From Pseudomonas sp. GV085 (GTDB lineage: Bacteria > Pseudomonadota > Gammaproteobacteria > Pseudomonadales > Pseudomonadaceae): a stretch of 64,000 bases of DNA. Below are positions 28,039-37,793 of this stretch, piece by piece (position 1 is the stretch's first letter; every line of letters starts with the position of its first letter). The DNA lies in assembly GCF_003050925.1 (NCBI RefSeq), contig NZ_QAOV01000006.1, forward strand, positions 248,001 to 312,000. The letters run 5' to 3'. Below the pieces are notes generated by a model. It worked only from the letters and a program-made list of their open reading frames with translations. It was not told where the DNA came from and did not search any database. The position numbers were made by a program, and so were the translations under genes.

Positions 28039-29549
28039 CCCATGCGATCCGCAGGAAATCCAAGGCTGAACCCGCACCACCGACGACGCTGTTCCTGTTT
28101 GGCGCCCATGGTGACCTGGTCAAGCGTCTGTTGGTGCCGGCGCTGTATAACCTCAAGCGCAACGGGCTACTCGGGGATGGACTGCGGATCATCGGCGTTG
28201 ACCACAACGCCATCAGCGATGAAGGCTTTGCGCAAAAGCTTGAAGACTTCATTCGAAACGAGATGGCTGGCAAGGGTGACCACACCCTTGATCCAGCGGT
28301 CTGGTCCAGGCTCGCCAAAGGCATCAGCTACGTCCAGGGCGACTTCCTGGACGACAGCACTTATCAAGCGCTGGCGGCGAAAATCGCCGACAGCGGAACC
28401 GGCAATGCGGTGTTCTACCTGGCCACCGCACCGCGATTCTTCAGTGAAGTGGCACGCCGCCTCGGTACCGCCGGCTTGCTGGAGGAGACCCCCGAGGCGT
28501 TCAGAAGGGTCGTGATCGAAAAGCCCTTTGGCTCTGATCTGCAAACGGCCGAGGCCTTGAACGCCTGCCTGCTCAAGGTGATGACGGAAAAGCAGATCTA
28601 CCGGATCGATCATTACCTGGGCAAGGAAACCGTGCAGAACATTCTGGTCAGCCGTTTTTCCAACAGCCTGTTCGAAGCGTTCTGGAACAATCACTACATC
28701 GATCACGTGCAGATCACCGCCGCCGAAACCGTCGGCGTGGAAACCCGTGGCAGTTTTTACGAGCACACCGGCGCCCTGCGGGACATGGTGCCCAATCACC
28801 TGTTCCAGTTGCTGGCGATGGTGGCGATGGAGCCTCCCGCCGCGTTTGGTGCCGATGCGGTGCGCGGCGAGAAAGCCAAGGTCGTCGGCGCGATCAGGCC
28901 CTGGACGGTGGAGGAGGCCCGCGCCAACTCGGTGCGCGGTCAATACACTGCAGGTCAGATCGACGGCAAGGCACTGCCGGGCTATCGCCAGGAAGACAAG
29001 GTCGCACCCGACAGCAATACCGAAACCTATGTGGCCCTCAAGGTCATGATCGACAACTGGCGCTGGGTCGGCGTGCCGTTCTACCTGCGTACCGGTAAAC
29101 GCATGAGCGTGCGTGACACCGAGATCGTCATCTGTTTCAAGCCGGCACCCTATGCGCAGTTCCGCGATACCGAGGTCGACGAGTTGCAGCCGACCTATTT
29201 GCGCATTCAGATCCAGCCCAACGAAGGCATGTGGTTCGACCTGTTGGCCAAGCGTCCCGGTCAGGCCCTGAAGATGGACAACATCGAGCTGGGGTTTGCC
29301 TACAAGGACTTCTTCGAGATGCAGCCGTCCACTGGCTACGAAACCCTGATCTACGATTGCCTGACGGGCGATCAGACTCTGTTCCAGCGCGCCGACAACA
29401 TCGAGAACGGCTGGCGCGCGGTGCAACCGTTCCTGGATGCCTGGCAGCAGGATTCCAGCGTGCGGGGCTATGCCGCCGGGGAAAACGGCCCCAAGGCCGG
29501 CGAAGAGTTGCTCTCCCGTGACGGCCGCGTCTGGCACCGCCTCGGATAA
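28035..29549 (+). CDS. zwf: glucose-6-phosphate 1-dehydrogenase
   Basis: 504 residues. [18 protein letters not shown] is the coenzyme-binding start, [17 protein letters not shown] is the G6P/lysine region, and [13 protein letters not shown] is the active-site signature. [15 protein letters not shown] and [17 protein letters not shown] segments (here [15 protein letters not shown]) follow. It oxidises glucose 6-phosphate to 6-phosphogluconolactone. The pair gnd-zwf without pgl, edd or eda nearby indicates the secondary zwf copy seen in pseudomonads, not the hex-regulated zwf-pgl-eda operon. Start: the ATG within the ATGA overlap. In-frame upstream sequence is the shadow of gnd. Confidence 0.93.
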   Translation: MTHAIRRKSKAEPAPPTTLFLFGAHGDLVKRLLVPALYNLKRNGLLGDGLRIIGVDHNAISDEGFAQKLEDFIRNEMAGKGDHTLDPAVWSRLAKGISYVQGDFLDDSTYQALAAKIADSGTGNAVFYLATAPRFFSEVARRLGTAGLLEETPEAFRRVVIEKPFGSDLQTAEALNACLLKVMTEKQIYRIDHYLGKETVQNILVSRFSNSLFEAFWNNHYIDHVQITAAETVGVETRGSFYEHTGALRDMVPNHLFQLLAMVAMEPPAAFGADAVRGEKAKVVGAIRPWTVEEARANSVRGQYTAGQIDGKALPGYRQEDKVAPDSNTETYVALKVMIDNWRWVGVPFYLRTGKRMSVRDTEIVICFKPAPYAQFRDTEVDELQPTYLRIQIQPNEGMWFDLLAKRPGQALKMDNIELGFAYKDFFEMQPSTGYETLIYDCLTGDQTLFQRADNIENGWRAVQPFLDAWQQDSSVRGYAAGENGPKAGEELLSRDGRVWHRLG

Positions 29550-29560
29550 CACGTATCTTC

Positions 29561-29588
29561 TGTGGGAGCGAGCTTGCTCCCACATTTT
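29561..29588. terminator. single REP-like hairpin acting as terminator between zwf and nhaB
   Basis: TGTGGGAGC, loop GAGCTT, GCTCCCACA followed by TTTTG. A compact perfect stem between converging genes. Sequence shows it derives from a family-1 REP core. Confidence 0.7.
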
Positions 29589-29598
29589 GTTCCGGGGG

Positions 29599-31101
29599 TT
29601 ACAGCCAGTAGCTCACCGCATACCACCCGAGCAAGCCCATCACCACGGTGTACGGCAACGCCATCCAGACCATCCGCCCGTAAGACAGGCGCACCAGCGG
29701 CGCAATCGCCGAAGTCAGCAAGAACAGAAACGCCGCCTGACCGTTGGGCGTCGCCACGCTCGGCAGGTTGGTGCCGGTGTTGATCGCAATGGCCAACGTC
29801 TCGAAATGCTCACGGGTCATCTCACCCGCCATGAAGGCGCGCTTCACTTCGGTGATGTAAATGGTTGCCACGAACACGTTGTCGCTGATGGCGGACAGCA
29901 GGCCGTTGGCAATGAACAGCATGCCCGGTTGTTGGTCCGCCGGCAGCGTCAGCACCCAGTGGATCAGCGGGGCGAACAGTTGCTGATCGTGAATCACCGC
30001 AACCACGGCGAAAAACACCACCAGCAATGCGGTAAATGGCATGGCGTCCTTGAACGCTGTGCCCAGGCGGTGTTCGTCGGTGATACCGGTGAAGGCGGTG
30101 ATCAACACGATCACCATCAAACCGATCAAACCCACTTCGGCGATGTGAAACGCCAGCCCGGCAATCAGAATCAATGCGGCAACGCCTTGCACCAGCAGTG
30201 CTGCACGTTGGCGTGTGGTGCGCTCGGCATTGTCTTCGGCGGCATAGTTGGCCAGCACCGCACGGACGTTATCCGGCAGCAGCGTGCCGTATCCGAACCA
30301 GCGCAGCTTTTCCAACAGCACGCATGTCACCAGTCCGGCAACCAGCACCGGTAGGGATACCGGCGCAACCCGGGTAAAGAAGTCGGAGAAGTGCCAGCCC
30401 ATTTCATGGCCGATCAGCAGGTTCTGCGGTTCACCGACCAGCGTGCAGACTCCGCCCAATGCGGTGCCCACGGCACCGTGCATCAGCAGGCTGCGCAGAA
30501 AGGCGCGGAACTGTTCGAGATCCCCCTGATGGAGGGTGGGCAGATGTTTGTCGTCGCTGAATTCGCTGTCCTGACGCGGATCGTTACCCGAGGCGACGCG
30601 GTGATACACCGAGTAAAACCCGACGGCGGCACTGATGATCACGGCAGTCACGGTCAAGGCATCGAGGAACGCCGACAGAAACGCCGACAGAAAGCAGAAC
30701 ATCAGGGCCAGCAGGGCCTTGGAACGAACCCCCAACAGCAGGCGCGAGAACAGGTACAGCAACAAGTCCTTCATGAAATAGATACCGGCCACCATGAACA
30801 TCAGCAGCAGGATCACCGGGAAATTGTGCAGCAACTCGTCGTACAGCGCCTGTGGCGTGGTCATCTTCAGCAGCAGGGCTTCAATCAATAACAGGCCGCC
30901 GGGCATCAGCGGATAACACTTGAGCGCCATGGCCAGGGTAAAGATGAACTCCAGCACCAGCAGCCAGCCGGCCGCCACCGGCCCTGCGGTCCACAGCACC
31001 AGGGCATTGAGAATCAGAAAGCCGATGATGCAGGCCTTATACCAACGTGGCGAGTTCCCGAGAAAGTTGTGCGCGAACGCCTGGGCCATTGAACCGGACA
31101 T
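29599..31101 (-). CDS. nhaB: Na+/H+ antiporter NhaB
   Basis: 500 residues with about a dozen hydrophobic segments. The N-terminal phrase [20 protein letters not shown] and later [27 protein letters not shown] and [16 protein letters not shown] are family signatures of NhaB. So is the C-terminal block [11 protein letters not shown]...[26 protein letters not shown]. It exchanges Na+ for protons across the inner membrane, important in alkaline or saline conditions. A GGAG site precedes the ATG. It converges on zwf and stands alone. Confidence 0.95.
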   Translation of the reverse strand: MSGSMAQAFAHNFLGNSPRWYKACIIGFLILNALVLWTAGPVAAGWLLVLEFIFTLAMALKCYPLMPGGLLLIEALLLKMTTPQALYDELLHNFPVILLLMFMVAGIYFMKDLLLYLFSRLLLGVRSKALLALMFCFLSAFLSAFLDALTVTAVIISAAVGFYSVYHRVASGNDPRQDSEFSDDKHLPTLHQGDLEQFRAFLRSLLMHGAVGTALGGVCTLVGEPQNLLIGHEMGWHFSDFFTRVAPVSLPVLVAGLVTCVLLEKLRWFGYGTLLPDNVRAVLANYAAEDNAERTTRQRAALLVQGVAALILIAGLAFHIAEVGLIGLMVIVLITAFTGITDEHRLGTAFKDAMPFTALLVVFFAVVAVIHDQQLFAPLIHWVLTLPADQQPGMLFIANGLLSAISDNVFVATIYITEVKRAFMAGEMTREHFETLAIAINTGTNLPSVATPNGQAAFLFLLTSAIAPLVRLSYGRMVWMALPYTVVMGLLGWYAVSYWL

Positions 31102-31179
31102 CGGCTGCTCCTTGTTTTAAGAAGCGCGCAAGTTGCCGTAAGCGGGCGAGAAGATCAAGCACAGGAAAAACGCATCGGG

Positions 31180-32469
31180 TTAGCCCAGAAAGCGTGCGAC
31201 GACTGCCTTGTAACTGCCCTGCAGCGAATAGCCGCCAGCCACGATGTTTCCATCGGCTTGCACCGTGACACAGGTGGCGGTATCCGGGCCGGAGCCCAGG
31301 CGAGTACGCGTACAGCCGCAGCCTTTGCCAAAGCGGCGATCGGGATGGCCGTTGGGCAGGTATCGCCCGACAATGAAGTCTGCTTCAACGCCGCCGATGG
31401 TTGCACCCGCCGCCAGCACACAGCCATCGGGCTGTAACTGCGCGGCGATCCACTGGCAGCCTCTGTGACCGATTTGCAGCCGCTGTGGTTGTCCGCCGTT
31501 GCAATGATTGTTGGGTCGGCCATCGCTGTGCATTTTAAATGTCAGGCAGTGCATCGGCTCGCAACTGCTGCCAAAACACAGGATGCCACCTTCGTTTTGC
31601 TGGACCACCTGACTGACCCGGGCGCCATGCCCTTGTGTTTTGAAGGTCATGAATCCATCCACGGCAAAACGGTCGTCGAGACGGCCGTCAGCGTGATAGC
31701 GTGCCAGCAAGCCTTCTTCAGGAAAGTTGATCGATCCACCGACCAGAATTCGGCCATCACGTTGTACCGTCAGGCTGCTGAGCCAGGTATTCATCAGCAG
31801 GTGCCTGACCACCACGAAGCCGCTACCGTTGAACGAGCAGTCCAGCGAGCCTTCGACATCCAGTCGTATCAACAGGCCCACGTGATCGGCCAGTTCGTAG
31901 TGATGGTTGGCCAGGATCAGGATCCGGCCGTCTTGCTGTACGTCCACATCGCAGGCTTCCGCGCCCGGCACACCGGGCGGCAGCCAGGCATCACGAATGC
32001 CCAGGGACAGGCCGCCAGGCAATCGCACGACGCAGCGGCCATTATCGCCAAAGCTCTGAACCAGGCGACCCTGCTGATCCAGCAAGGCGAGTGCCGGGAG
32101 CGTGCGGTGCGTGTTTTCGTAGTGCAGCCCGGCCAACAGGATATTGCCGTCGGGCATGACCAGAACCTTGGCGCCCATGGCTTCGAACCCCGGTTTGAAT
32201 TGGCCGATGACACTACCTTGCTTGCCGAACGCGAGGTCGGCGGAACCATCCTCCAGCAAGCGGGCCAGACCAAAGCGGCTGCCATCGGCCATGGCGACTT
32301 TTGCGGCTACCAGCAAGCGGCCCTGCGCATCGATCGCAATATCATTGGCGAGGCTGGAAAGGCTGTCGGCGAAAAACACCTGGGTTTTGCCGTTGGCGGC
32401 AAACGTCGCATCGAGGGTCCCGGGAGTGTTCCGGGTGGCGGAGAAGGCAAAAGCGGACCGGATTGACAT
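31180..32469 (-). CDS. delta-60 repeat protein
   Basis: 429 residues composed of tandem beta modules of about 55-60 residues with the delta-60 core (G.LDATFAANGK, DIAIDAQGRLLVAAKV, KVLVMPDGNILLAGL, LTVQRDGRILVGGSI). The repeated GxxD.SFGxxG and Q.DG+ILVxG phrases are visible six to seven times. A beta-propeller or beta-solenoid fold is expected. There is no signal peptide, although many homologues are exported. The role is unknown. AAGGAG lies nine bases before the chosen ATG; a methionine three codons earlier leaves no room for it. Confidence 0.82.
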   Translation of the reverse strand: MSIRSAFAFSATRNTPGTLDATFAANGKTQVFFADSLSSLANDIAIDAQGRLLVAAKVAMADGSRFGLARLLEDGSADLAFGKQGSVIGQFKPGFEAMGAKVLVMPDGNILLAGLHYENTHRTLPALALLDQQGRLVQSFGDNGRCVVRLPGGLSLGIRDAWLPPGVPGAEACDVDVQQDGRILILANHHYELADHVGLLIRLDVEGSLDCSFNGSGFVVVRHLLMNTWLSSLTVQRDGRILVGGSINFPEEGLLARYHADGRLDDRFAVDGFMTFKTQGHGARVSQVVQQNEGGILCFGSSCEPMHCLTFKMHSDGRPNNHCNGGQPQRLQIGHRGCQWIAAQLQPDGCVLAAGATIGGVEADFIVGRYLPNGHPDRRFGKGCGCTRTRLGSGPDTATCVTVQADGNIVAGGYSLQGSYKAVVARFLG

Positions 32470-32724
32470 GCGCCGCATCTCCTTGCGAGTCGTCCTGATC
32501 CAGAAGTTTGGGTGGCGACTATGTAGGGAGAATATTCAACCCCTGAATGATGAGATGCGCAATGGTGAGAACTCACAGACGGAGAGTCGTTGTGTGCCAC
32601 AACAGTGTCTTTTCGAACCAATGGCAAGCCTGCAAAGTACCGGGTGCGCAAAAGTTCGAATGTGTGCGGGAAATGAGTGCGGATCGGTGAAAACGATCAA
32701 CCCGACTAATGACAGGGGGAAGGG

Positions 32725-32750
32725 TGCGGATTACCCCGGAGTAATCCGCA
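32725..32750. terminator. 10-bp perfect inverted repeat at the end of a small gene
   Basis: TGCGGATTAC, loop CCCGGA, GTAATCCGCA. It lies 7 bp past the stop of the 88-residue gene on the minus strand. No T-run follows on that strand, so it may act as an RNA 3' stabiliser and not as a full terminator. Confidence 0.5.
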
Positions 32751-32756
32751 AAACGA

Positions 32757-33023
32757 TTAGTGCGGCATCGACCACGACTGCAGTGTGTAACCTTCCTCGC
32801 TCAATTCGGCGCGGGCCTGTTCCAGCAGACGTTCAAGTTGTTCAGGGTCGGAGTAGGCACTGCTTGGGATCTGCTTGCGGCCAATGCTGGTGCTGGTGCG
32901 GTCGATAACGGTCAGGCTGAGTTCGCCATTACCGTCTTGTGGGGCCCAGGCCACGCATTTGAATGGTTTGAATGCGCGGTCGGCAATCAGCAGTGCTTCG
33001 TTGATACGGAGCGGGGCGTTCAT
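32757..33023 (-). CDS. small cytosolic protein, function unknown
   Basis: 88 residues (MNAPLRINEALLIADRAFKPF...). It contains a predicted beta-sheet stretch CVAWAPQDGNGELSLTVIDRTSTSIGRKQI and a C-terminal helix DPEQLERLLEQARAELSEEG. There are no membrane or export signals. GAGAAG precedes the ATG. It looks like the conserved pseudomonad proteins of about 90 residues that have no assigned role. It is transcribed away from the sigma-54 regulator. Confidence 0.65.
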   Translation of the reverse strand: MNAPLRINEALLIADRAFKPFKCVAWAPQDGNGELSLTVIDRTSTSIGRKQIPSSAYSDPEQLERLLEQARAELSEEGYTLQSWSMPH

Positions 33024-33365
33024 AGGGTCTTCTCTCTGTATGCCCAATCAAGTGATGTGCCGTCGGTTGGGCTTACCGTTCGGCTGGTTACTTGTACTGA
33101 TGTCCGCAACCGGGGTTTGGGTCACACACAATTAAAAGAAATTTCCACTTTATTTCATAGGCTCAAGAATGAGGCTGGCATTGAAAGCGCAATGAAAGGA
33201 AAGAGTCGTTAGGTCACTAACATAATCGCAACTTATAACTGGTTTTACAGCGTCCCTATAGTCAAACAGTACAAGACGCTGTCAAATTCTTGCTAATGTT
33301 ACAGTCAGGTCTGCCAAATGACTGTTTTTAATAAAATTTCTTAAATTTGGCGCCAAGGAACAGTC
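33024..33365. other. 342-bp divergent intergenic region upstream of the sigma-54 regulator
   Basis: No gene is convincing here. From about 33120 onward it is much richer in A and T than its surroundings. It holds a candidate -10 element flanked by an inverted repeat (33247-33282) and a set of mutually exclusive hairpins reaching the regulator start codon. A second inverted repeat, GCCCAA/TTGGGC (33040-33070), lies nearer the small minus-strand gene. Confidence 0.6.
33247..33282 (+). promoter_or_regulatory. candidate promoter -10 flanked by an 8-bp inverted repeat
   Basis: ACAGCGTC (33247-33254) and GACGCTGT (33275-33282) surround CCTATAGT. TATAGT (33257-33262) matches five of six -10 positions, and its preceding C is typical of sigma-S promoters. 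A start near 33269 would give a leader of about 97 nt. The repeat could be an operator. Confidence 0.4.
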
Positions 33366-33366
33366 A
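33301..33366 (+). promoter_or_regulatory. structured leader with competing hairpins at the regulator start codon
   Basis: TGACTGT (33319-33325) can pair with ACAGTCA upstream (33301-33307), giving a stem followed by TTTTT. It can also pair with a second ACAGTCA (33360-33366) that covers the ATG. In addition GCCAAAT (33313-33319) can pair with ATTTGGC (33345-33351) beside the ribosome site. These stems exclude one another. Confidence 0.4.
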
Positions 33367-34691
33367 TGAGCGATGCGCCTGCTTTACGACGTTTATTAGT
33401 GGTGGACCCCTGTGACGATTGCTATCGTCTGATCCCAGGATTGCGCGCTATCGGTTGGGACGTCGATAGCTGCACGCTGGCGAACGCCACTGATCGAACC
33501 TGTGACGTGGGCTTGCTGCGCTTGCAGCCCTCTCACCTTGAGCACCCGGAAGCCGTCAAGGAGTTGATCAGCCGCAGTGGCACCGAGTGGATAGCCGTAC
33601 TCAATCAGGAAGTGCTGCGCCTGCAAAATGTCGGCGACTTTGTCTGTGAATGGTTTTTTGACTTTCATACCCTGCCATTCGATGTGTCCCGGGTTCAGGT
33701 AACGCTGGGCCGGGCGTTTGGCATGGCGCGATTGCGTGGGCAGGGCACGGTCCATGTTGACCAGCCCGAGCACGAATTGATGGGTGACAGCAAACCTGTC
33801 CGTGAACTGCGAAAATTGTTGAACAAACTGGCCCCGACCGAATCTCCGGTGTTGATTCGGGGTGAAAGCGGCACTGGCAAGGAACTGGTCGCACGCACCC
33901 TGCATCGTCTGTCCCAGCGTCACAGCAAACCCTTTATTGCGATCAATTGTGGTGCGATTCCCGAACACTTGATCCAGTCCGAGCTGTTTGGCCATGAGAA
34001 AGGCGCATTTACCGGCGCCCACCAACGCAAGATCGGACGGATAGAAGCCGCCAACGGTGGCACTCTGTTTCTCGACGAGATCGGTGACCTGCCGCTGGAG
34101 TTGCAGGCCAACCTGTTGCGGTTCCTCCAGGAAAAACACATCGAGCGGGTGGGCGGCAGTCAGCCGATTGCGGTGGATGTGCGGGTTCTGGCGGCAACGA
34201 ATGTCGACCTTGAAGCCGCCATCGAGAAGAGACGCTTTCGCGAAGACTTGTATTACCGCTTGAACGTACTGCAAGTGGCGACCGTTCCACTGCGCGAGCG
34301 CCATGGCGACCTGGCGATGCTGGCCAACCACTTTTCCCATTTCTATAGCCATGAAACCGGGCGCCGCCCACGCAGTTTCAGCGAAGACGCATTGATTGCC
34401 ATGGGCAAGCACGACTGGCCAGGCAATGTTCGCGAACTGGCCAACCGCGTTCGTCGCGGGCTGGTGTTGGCCGAAGGCCGGCAGATCGAGGCCCGTGATC
34501 TGGGCTTGATCAGTCCGCATACAATCGCCGCGCCGATGGGCACCCTCGAAGAATACAAGAGCCGGGCCGAGCGCCAGGCATTGTGCGATGTATTGAGCCG
34601 CCACAGCGATAACCTGAGTGTCGCCGCCAAAGTATTGGGTGTGTCGCGACCGACCTTCTACCGGTTGTTGCACAAGCACCATATTCGCTGA
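33366..34691 (+). CDS. sigma-54-dependent enhancer-binding regulator, likely fap activator
   Basis: 441 residues. An N-terminal domain of about 135 residues resembles the VpsR-type degenerate receiver ([24 protein letters not shown]) and shows no clear phosphoacceptor site. The AAA+ core has Walker A GESGTGKE (166-173), GAFTGA (213-218, the sigma-54 contact loop), Walker [12 protein letters not shown] (231-241) and [13 protein letters not shown] Fis-type HTH closes the protein ([20 protein letters not shown], 417-436). It should open sigma-54 promoters by ATP hydrolysis. It faces the fap operon, whose promoter has -24/-12 elements, so fap control is the leading inference. VpsR itself senses c-di-GMP; whether this protein does is unknown. 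Confidence 0.88.
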   Translation: MSDAPALRRLLVVDPCDDCYRLIPGLRAIGWDVDSCTLANATDRTCDVGLLRLQPSHLEHPEAVKELISRSGTEWIAVLNQEVLRLQNVGDFVCEWFFDFHTLPFDVSRVQVTLGRAFGMARLRGQGTVHVDQPEHELMGDSKPVRELRKLLNKLAPTESPVLIRGESGTGKELVARTLHRLSQRHSKPFIAINCGAIPEHLIQSELFGHEKGAFTGAHQRKIGRIEAANGGTLFLDEIGDLPLELQANLLRFLQEKHIERVGGSQPIAVDVRVLAATNVDLEAAIEKRRFREDLYYRLNVLQVATVPLRERHGDLAMLANHFSHFYSHETGRRPRSFSEDALIAMGKHDWPGNVRELANRVRRGLVLAEGRQIEARDLGLISPHTIAAPMGTLEEYKSRAERQALCDVLSRHSDNLSVAAKVLGVSRPTFYRLLHKHHIR

Positions 34692-34742
34692 ACCGCAGCC
34701 TTGAACAAAAAAACGCTGCGATTGAAATGGCTGCGGGTTTTG
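34691..34742 (+). terminator. hairpin between the regulator and fapF
   Basis: CCGCAGCC (34693-34700) pairs with GGCTGCGG (34729-34736), followed by GTTTTG. Good for the + strand gene. On the minus strand (fapF) there is no T-run after the stem. Confidence 0.6.
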
Positions 34743-34748
34743 TCCGGG

Positions 34749-36056
34749 TCAGAAGTAGTAAGGCAGTTTCAGGCTGAACTGAAAGTCCGGGGCATCGTCC
34801 GTCATGCCGATGGACAGGTTGGGTACGATAGTCAGGTTGTCGGTGGCCGCAATGGTCATGCCGATGTTGAAGTAACCGGCGTTGGCATCGCTGGAGACCA
34901 CCGATTGCCAATCCCCGCCATCTTCCTTGAGCCTGCTTTTGCGTTGCACCAGGTCAGAGACTGAAAACGACATACTCATCTTTTCGTTCAAGGCGAACGC
35001 AATACCGGCGCCAATCTGGAAGCTGTCGCCAATGCGTACTTTGCCCGGTGTCTTGACCGCCGGGTTGGAGCTGATGTCGTCGAAAGACTCCTCCAGATTG
35101 TGCGTGTAGGACAGGCTGCCGAACAGCACCGCCGGATCGAACGTCTTGACCAGAGAGATCCCCGGCGTAATCGACCAGACGCCATTACCGGTCGGCAAGG
35201 ATTCAGGCACGGCCAGGTTGGAGTTATCGGCCACCCGAACCAGCTTGATGCCGAACGGATCTTTGCCGGTCGGCGCCTTGACGCGCAAGGTCACCACGGC
35301 ATCCGGGGTGTTGACCGACTCGTCGAGGAATTTGTAGGCGATACCGAAGTTGACGTCACCTATGGTCGGGTCTTCTTTGACGGTATCTTCAGTCGTGACG
35401 TTGGCGGTGCCGTTATTGCCGCCACCGGACTGGTAGGTGGATTGACGGTAGACCACCGGCACGTTCAGGTCGAACTGCCAGCGATTGTTGAAGTTGTAGC
35501 GGCCGGTGAGGTCAAGCGTCCAGGTGTCGGCCTTGATCCGGTCCAGGTTGATGGCGCCCAGAAAGATCGAGTCCAGGGCGAGAAAGCCGTTGAGGATCAG
35601 TTGGCGGGTATCGTATCGGGAGTAGGTTATCCCGGTTTCGAAGCTGAATTTGCCACCGCCGAAGAATCCGCTGGCCTCGTCATACAGATTTGAAACGCTT
35701 TGCGCCGGTTGTGAGTCATTGGCCAGCGATTGTCCATACGAGCTGCCGCTGCCCCCGGCAGCACTCCCTGAAGCGGCCGCCGCACCGGTGCCGGTGGCGA
35801 CGTTTGGATTGCCCTTCAGGTCCGCTGGAGACTTGGCCAGGCGTTTAGGGGGAGGAGAAGCCGGCTGGTCTTCAACCTGGCGGATTCGTTGTTCCAGTAC
35901 CGCCAGGGCTTTTTGCTGGACTTCGTAGCGTTGTTTCAACTCCAGAAGCTCTCGTTTGAGCGCCTCCATTTCCGGGTCAGGTGCTGCCTGCAACATCGCC
36001 ACGGGGAGTAGGGCACTCAAGCAGACAACTGCACGCAGTGATACTGATCGGTACAT
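34749..36056 (-). CDS. fapF: FapF outer-membrane secretion channel for functional amyloid
   Basis: 435 residues. A signal peptide covers 1-24. A heptad helix ([34 protein letters not shown], about 29-62) forms the trimeric coiled-coil plug known for FapF. A Gly/Ser/Ala-rich linker (about 65-125) follows, then roughly 300 residues of alternating beta strands ([45 protein letters not shown]) ending in KLPYYF with the terminal aromatic expected of outer-membrane barrels. It exports FapC, FapB and FapE. It is the last gene of the operon, 46 bp after fapE. Confidence 0.93.
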   Translation of the reverse strand: MYRSVSLRAVVCLSALLPVAMLQAAPDPEMEALKRELLELKQRYEVQQKALAVLEQRIRQVEDQPASPPPKRLAKSPADLKGNPNVATGTGAAAASGSAAGGSGSSYGQSLANDSQPAQSVSNLYDEASGFFGGGKFSFETGITYSRYDTRQLILNGFLALDSIFLGAINLDRIKADTWTLDLTGRYNFNNRWQFDLNVPVVYRQSTYQSGGGNNGTANVTTEDTVKEDPTIGDVNFGIAYKFLDESVNTPDAVVTLRVKAPTGKDPFGIKLVRVADNSNLAVPESLPTGNGVWSITPGISLVKTFDPAVLFGSLSYTHNLEESFDDISSNPAVKTPGKVRIGDSFQIGAGIAFALNEKMSMSFSVSDLVQRKSRLKEDGGDWQSVVSSDANAGYFNIGMTIAATDNLTIVPNLSIGMTDDAPDFQFSLKLPYYF

Positions 36057-36102
36057 GAAATAAGCCGTCCATTTGTGCCCAATGGTCCAGACTCAGCGTA
36101 GT

Positions 36103-36858
36103 TCAATAGCCCATGGTCCGTAATGCGGCGAGTTGATTGAGGTTGCAGTCCAGTACACTCGCACTCGGTCCATTATTGTTGAGCACTACGTTGAGTTGAG
36201 TCATGTTGTCGACCACATTGCTGCTGCCCAACAACCGGGTGTTTTGCAGCAACCCGCCTTGGGCGACCTGTTGCAGGCTTGAGCCCTGGTTGTTGTTGGC
36301 GGTAATGGCCATCTGAACACCGCCGCTCGTCGCGGATACGGCGACACTGCCTGCGGCATTGCTGCCGGTAATGGTTTGACCGGCGATCAGCGCCTGGCCC
36401 TGGCCCTGGCCCTGGCTCGGCACCAGTGCCGGGGCCGTGCTGGCTTCTTTGACGTTGATGGCGATGTTGTTGTTTGCGCTGTTGCCATCGCCTGCAGCCC
36501 GTGTGACCTGGGTTATGCCCCGGGAAGTGCTCAGGGCAGCGCCACCCGTCACGTTACCGCTGCCCGACCTGGGCGAGCCGCCATGACCAGATTGCTTGAT
36601 GGTTGAAACATAGAACTCGGGTTTGACCGTTGCGGCCTGAAGCTGCATCGAGGTGGAGGCTCCGATCAGATCACCACTGGCATTGCGCCAGGTACTGCTC
36701 ATGACAACACCGAAGCTGATGACCCGCCCCGGCATCACATACCGGCCACGCAGCTCGGCCAGCTCCTGGTCCTTGATTTCGATGGGTCTGAACTCATCAG
36801 CAAAACCTGAAGTGTTCGCTGCCAGACAGGCTGCGACCACCCAATACGAGGTTTTCAT
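36103..36858 (-). CDS. fapE: FapE, minor amyloid-associated secreted component
   Basis: 251 residues with signal peptide MKTSYWVVAACLAANTSGFA. The mature N-terminal part (EFRPIEIKDQELAELRGRYVMPGRVISFGVVMSSTW) is globular. The middle and C-terminal parts are Asn/Gln/Gly-rich with amyloid-like phrases (AAGDGNSANNNIAINV, MAITANNNQGSSLQQVAQGG). A single mature Cys occurs near the end (VLDCNLNQLAALRTMGY). In studied strains FapE is a minor fibre component and exported by FapF. GGGAG precedes the chosen ATG; the ATG eleven codons earlier lacks a signal peptide. Confidence 0.9.
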   Translation of the reverse strand: MKTSYWVVAACLAANTSGFADEFRPIEIKDQELAELRGRYVMPGRVISFGVVMSSTWRNASGDLIGASTSMQLQAATVKPEFYVSTIKQSGHGGSPRSGSGNVTGGAALSTSRGITQVTRAAGDGNSANNNIAINVKEASTAPALVPSQGQGQGQALIAGQTITGSNAAGSVAVSATSGGVQMAITANNNQGSSLQQVAQGGLLQNTRLLGSSNVVDNMTQLNVVLNNNGPSASVLDCNLNQLAALRTMGY

Positions 36859-36902
36859 TTGCTGCTCCCGGAGCATCCTGCCCCCTGTCATCTTGTTGGC
36901 GA

Positions 36903-37583
36903 TTAGAAGAAGTCGCTCTGTATGAAACCAAAATCCATCAATTCGGCATCTTTGACTGGGTTGAAGTTATCCATCTTGTTCTTGGCTGTCAGCGGTTCCG
37001 GTGGACTGCGTAACGCGTTGGTCTTGTCGTATCCGGGACCGACGATCGCGAAAATAATGCCATTCCAGCCTTTGACAAAGTCATCATGGGCGTAGCGTTT
37101 GTGTCCAAGTACGGGGTCGCCGATATAGACCCAGTGCTTGTCCGCCCGCTGCAACACCACGAAGTGCTTGTAGCCGCGAATTTCCATCAATACCACCACC
37201 GGAATCGTCACTGCATCGAGTCTTTCCGGCGGGATCTTGTAGCCCCGGGCGCGCATGCCGATGCGCTCGATGTAGCGCTTCATGTCCAGCATGGAAAAAC
37301 CCTGGGTACGCACTATGTCCTGGTCTGCGGTGACCAGCATGCCCTTGATGATGTGCTCCTCATCGACGTCGAGCCAATAGGCCTGGCGCAGTATCGTTGC
37401 CAGCGCGGCGGCGCCGCAGCTGAAATCGGTTTTCTGTTCGACGATGTCGCTGAACTTGCGCTCACGCAAACTCTGCACGTGCTTGTACACCAGCACGCCA
37501 CCCGGCAGGGCGGCAACCGGCATCTGTGCAGCCTGGGTCAGGCCAGACAGACAGAGCAGGGCGAAAAGGGCAGTCTTACGCAT
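36903..37583 (-). CDS. fapD: FapD, C39-family cysteine peptidase of the amyloid system
   Basis: 226 residues: a signal peptide (MRKTALFALLCLSGLTQAAQ), then a C39 papain-like domain. The catalytic triad is visible as Cys56 (KTDFSCGAAALATIL), His140 (IRGYKHFVVLQR) and Asp156 (YIGDPVLGHKRY). FapD is thought to process or quality-control periplasmic Fap subunits or to be needed for their export; its exact substrate is not settled in the literature I know. It is separated from fapC by a 210-bp gap containing a REP doublet, unusual for a tight operon. Confidence 0.92.
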   Translation of the reverse strand: MRKTALFALLCLSGLTQAAQMPVAALPGGVLVYKHVQSLRERKFSDIVEQKTDFSCGAAALATILRQAYWLDVDEEHIIKGMLVTADQDIVRTQGFSMLDMKRYIERIGMRARGYKIPPERLDAVTIPVVVLMEIRGYKHFVVLQRADKHWVYIGDPVLGHKRYAHDDFVKGWNGIIFAIVGPGYDKTNALRSPPEPLTAKNKMDNFNPVKDAELMDFGFIQSDFF

Positions 37584-37658
37584 GATCGGTACGCCTTGTG
37601 GCTGTGGAAAAGCCCGGTCGCCGGGCAATGCTGTTCAGTTAAGCGAATGTGGCCCTTT

Positions 37659-37757
37659 GTAGGAGCGAGCTTGCTCGCGATGGACTCAAGAGCGCCGCGG
37701 TTACCCAGTAAATACGCGTTATCGTTATCGACCATCGCGAGCAAGCTCGCTCCTACA
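37659..37757. repeat. REP doublet (family 1) between fapC and fapD
   Basis: TGTAGGAGCGAGCTTGCTCGCGAT with a perfect mirror. The opposite-strand spacer holds GATAACGATAACGCG. It lies inside the fap operon and could form a 3' stem protecting upstream fapABC mRNA from decay. Confidence 0.93.
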
Positions 37758-37793
37758 GCATTGCGGTCGCCGGGGCTTTCATTGCGATCGCGA

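Noticed and set aside
33039..33134. 31-codon plus-strand frame encoding a hydrophobic peptide
   Set aside because: No ribosome site and no supporting context. Chance is likely in this divergent promoter region.
33176..33191. Second -24/-12-like sequence (TGGCATTGAAAGCGCA) upstream of the sigma-54 regulator
   Set aside because: GG and GC are spaced correctly, but the -12 side is poor and the position is 175 bp from the start. A sigma-70/S-type -10 lies closer.
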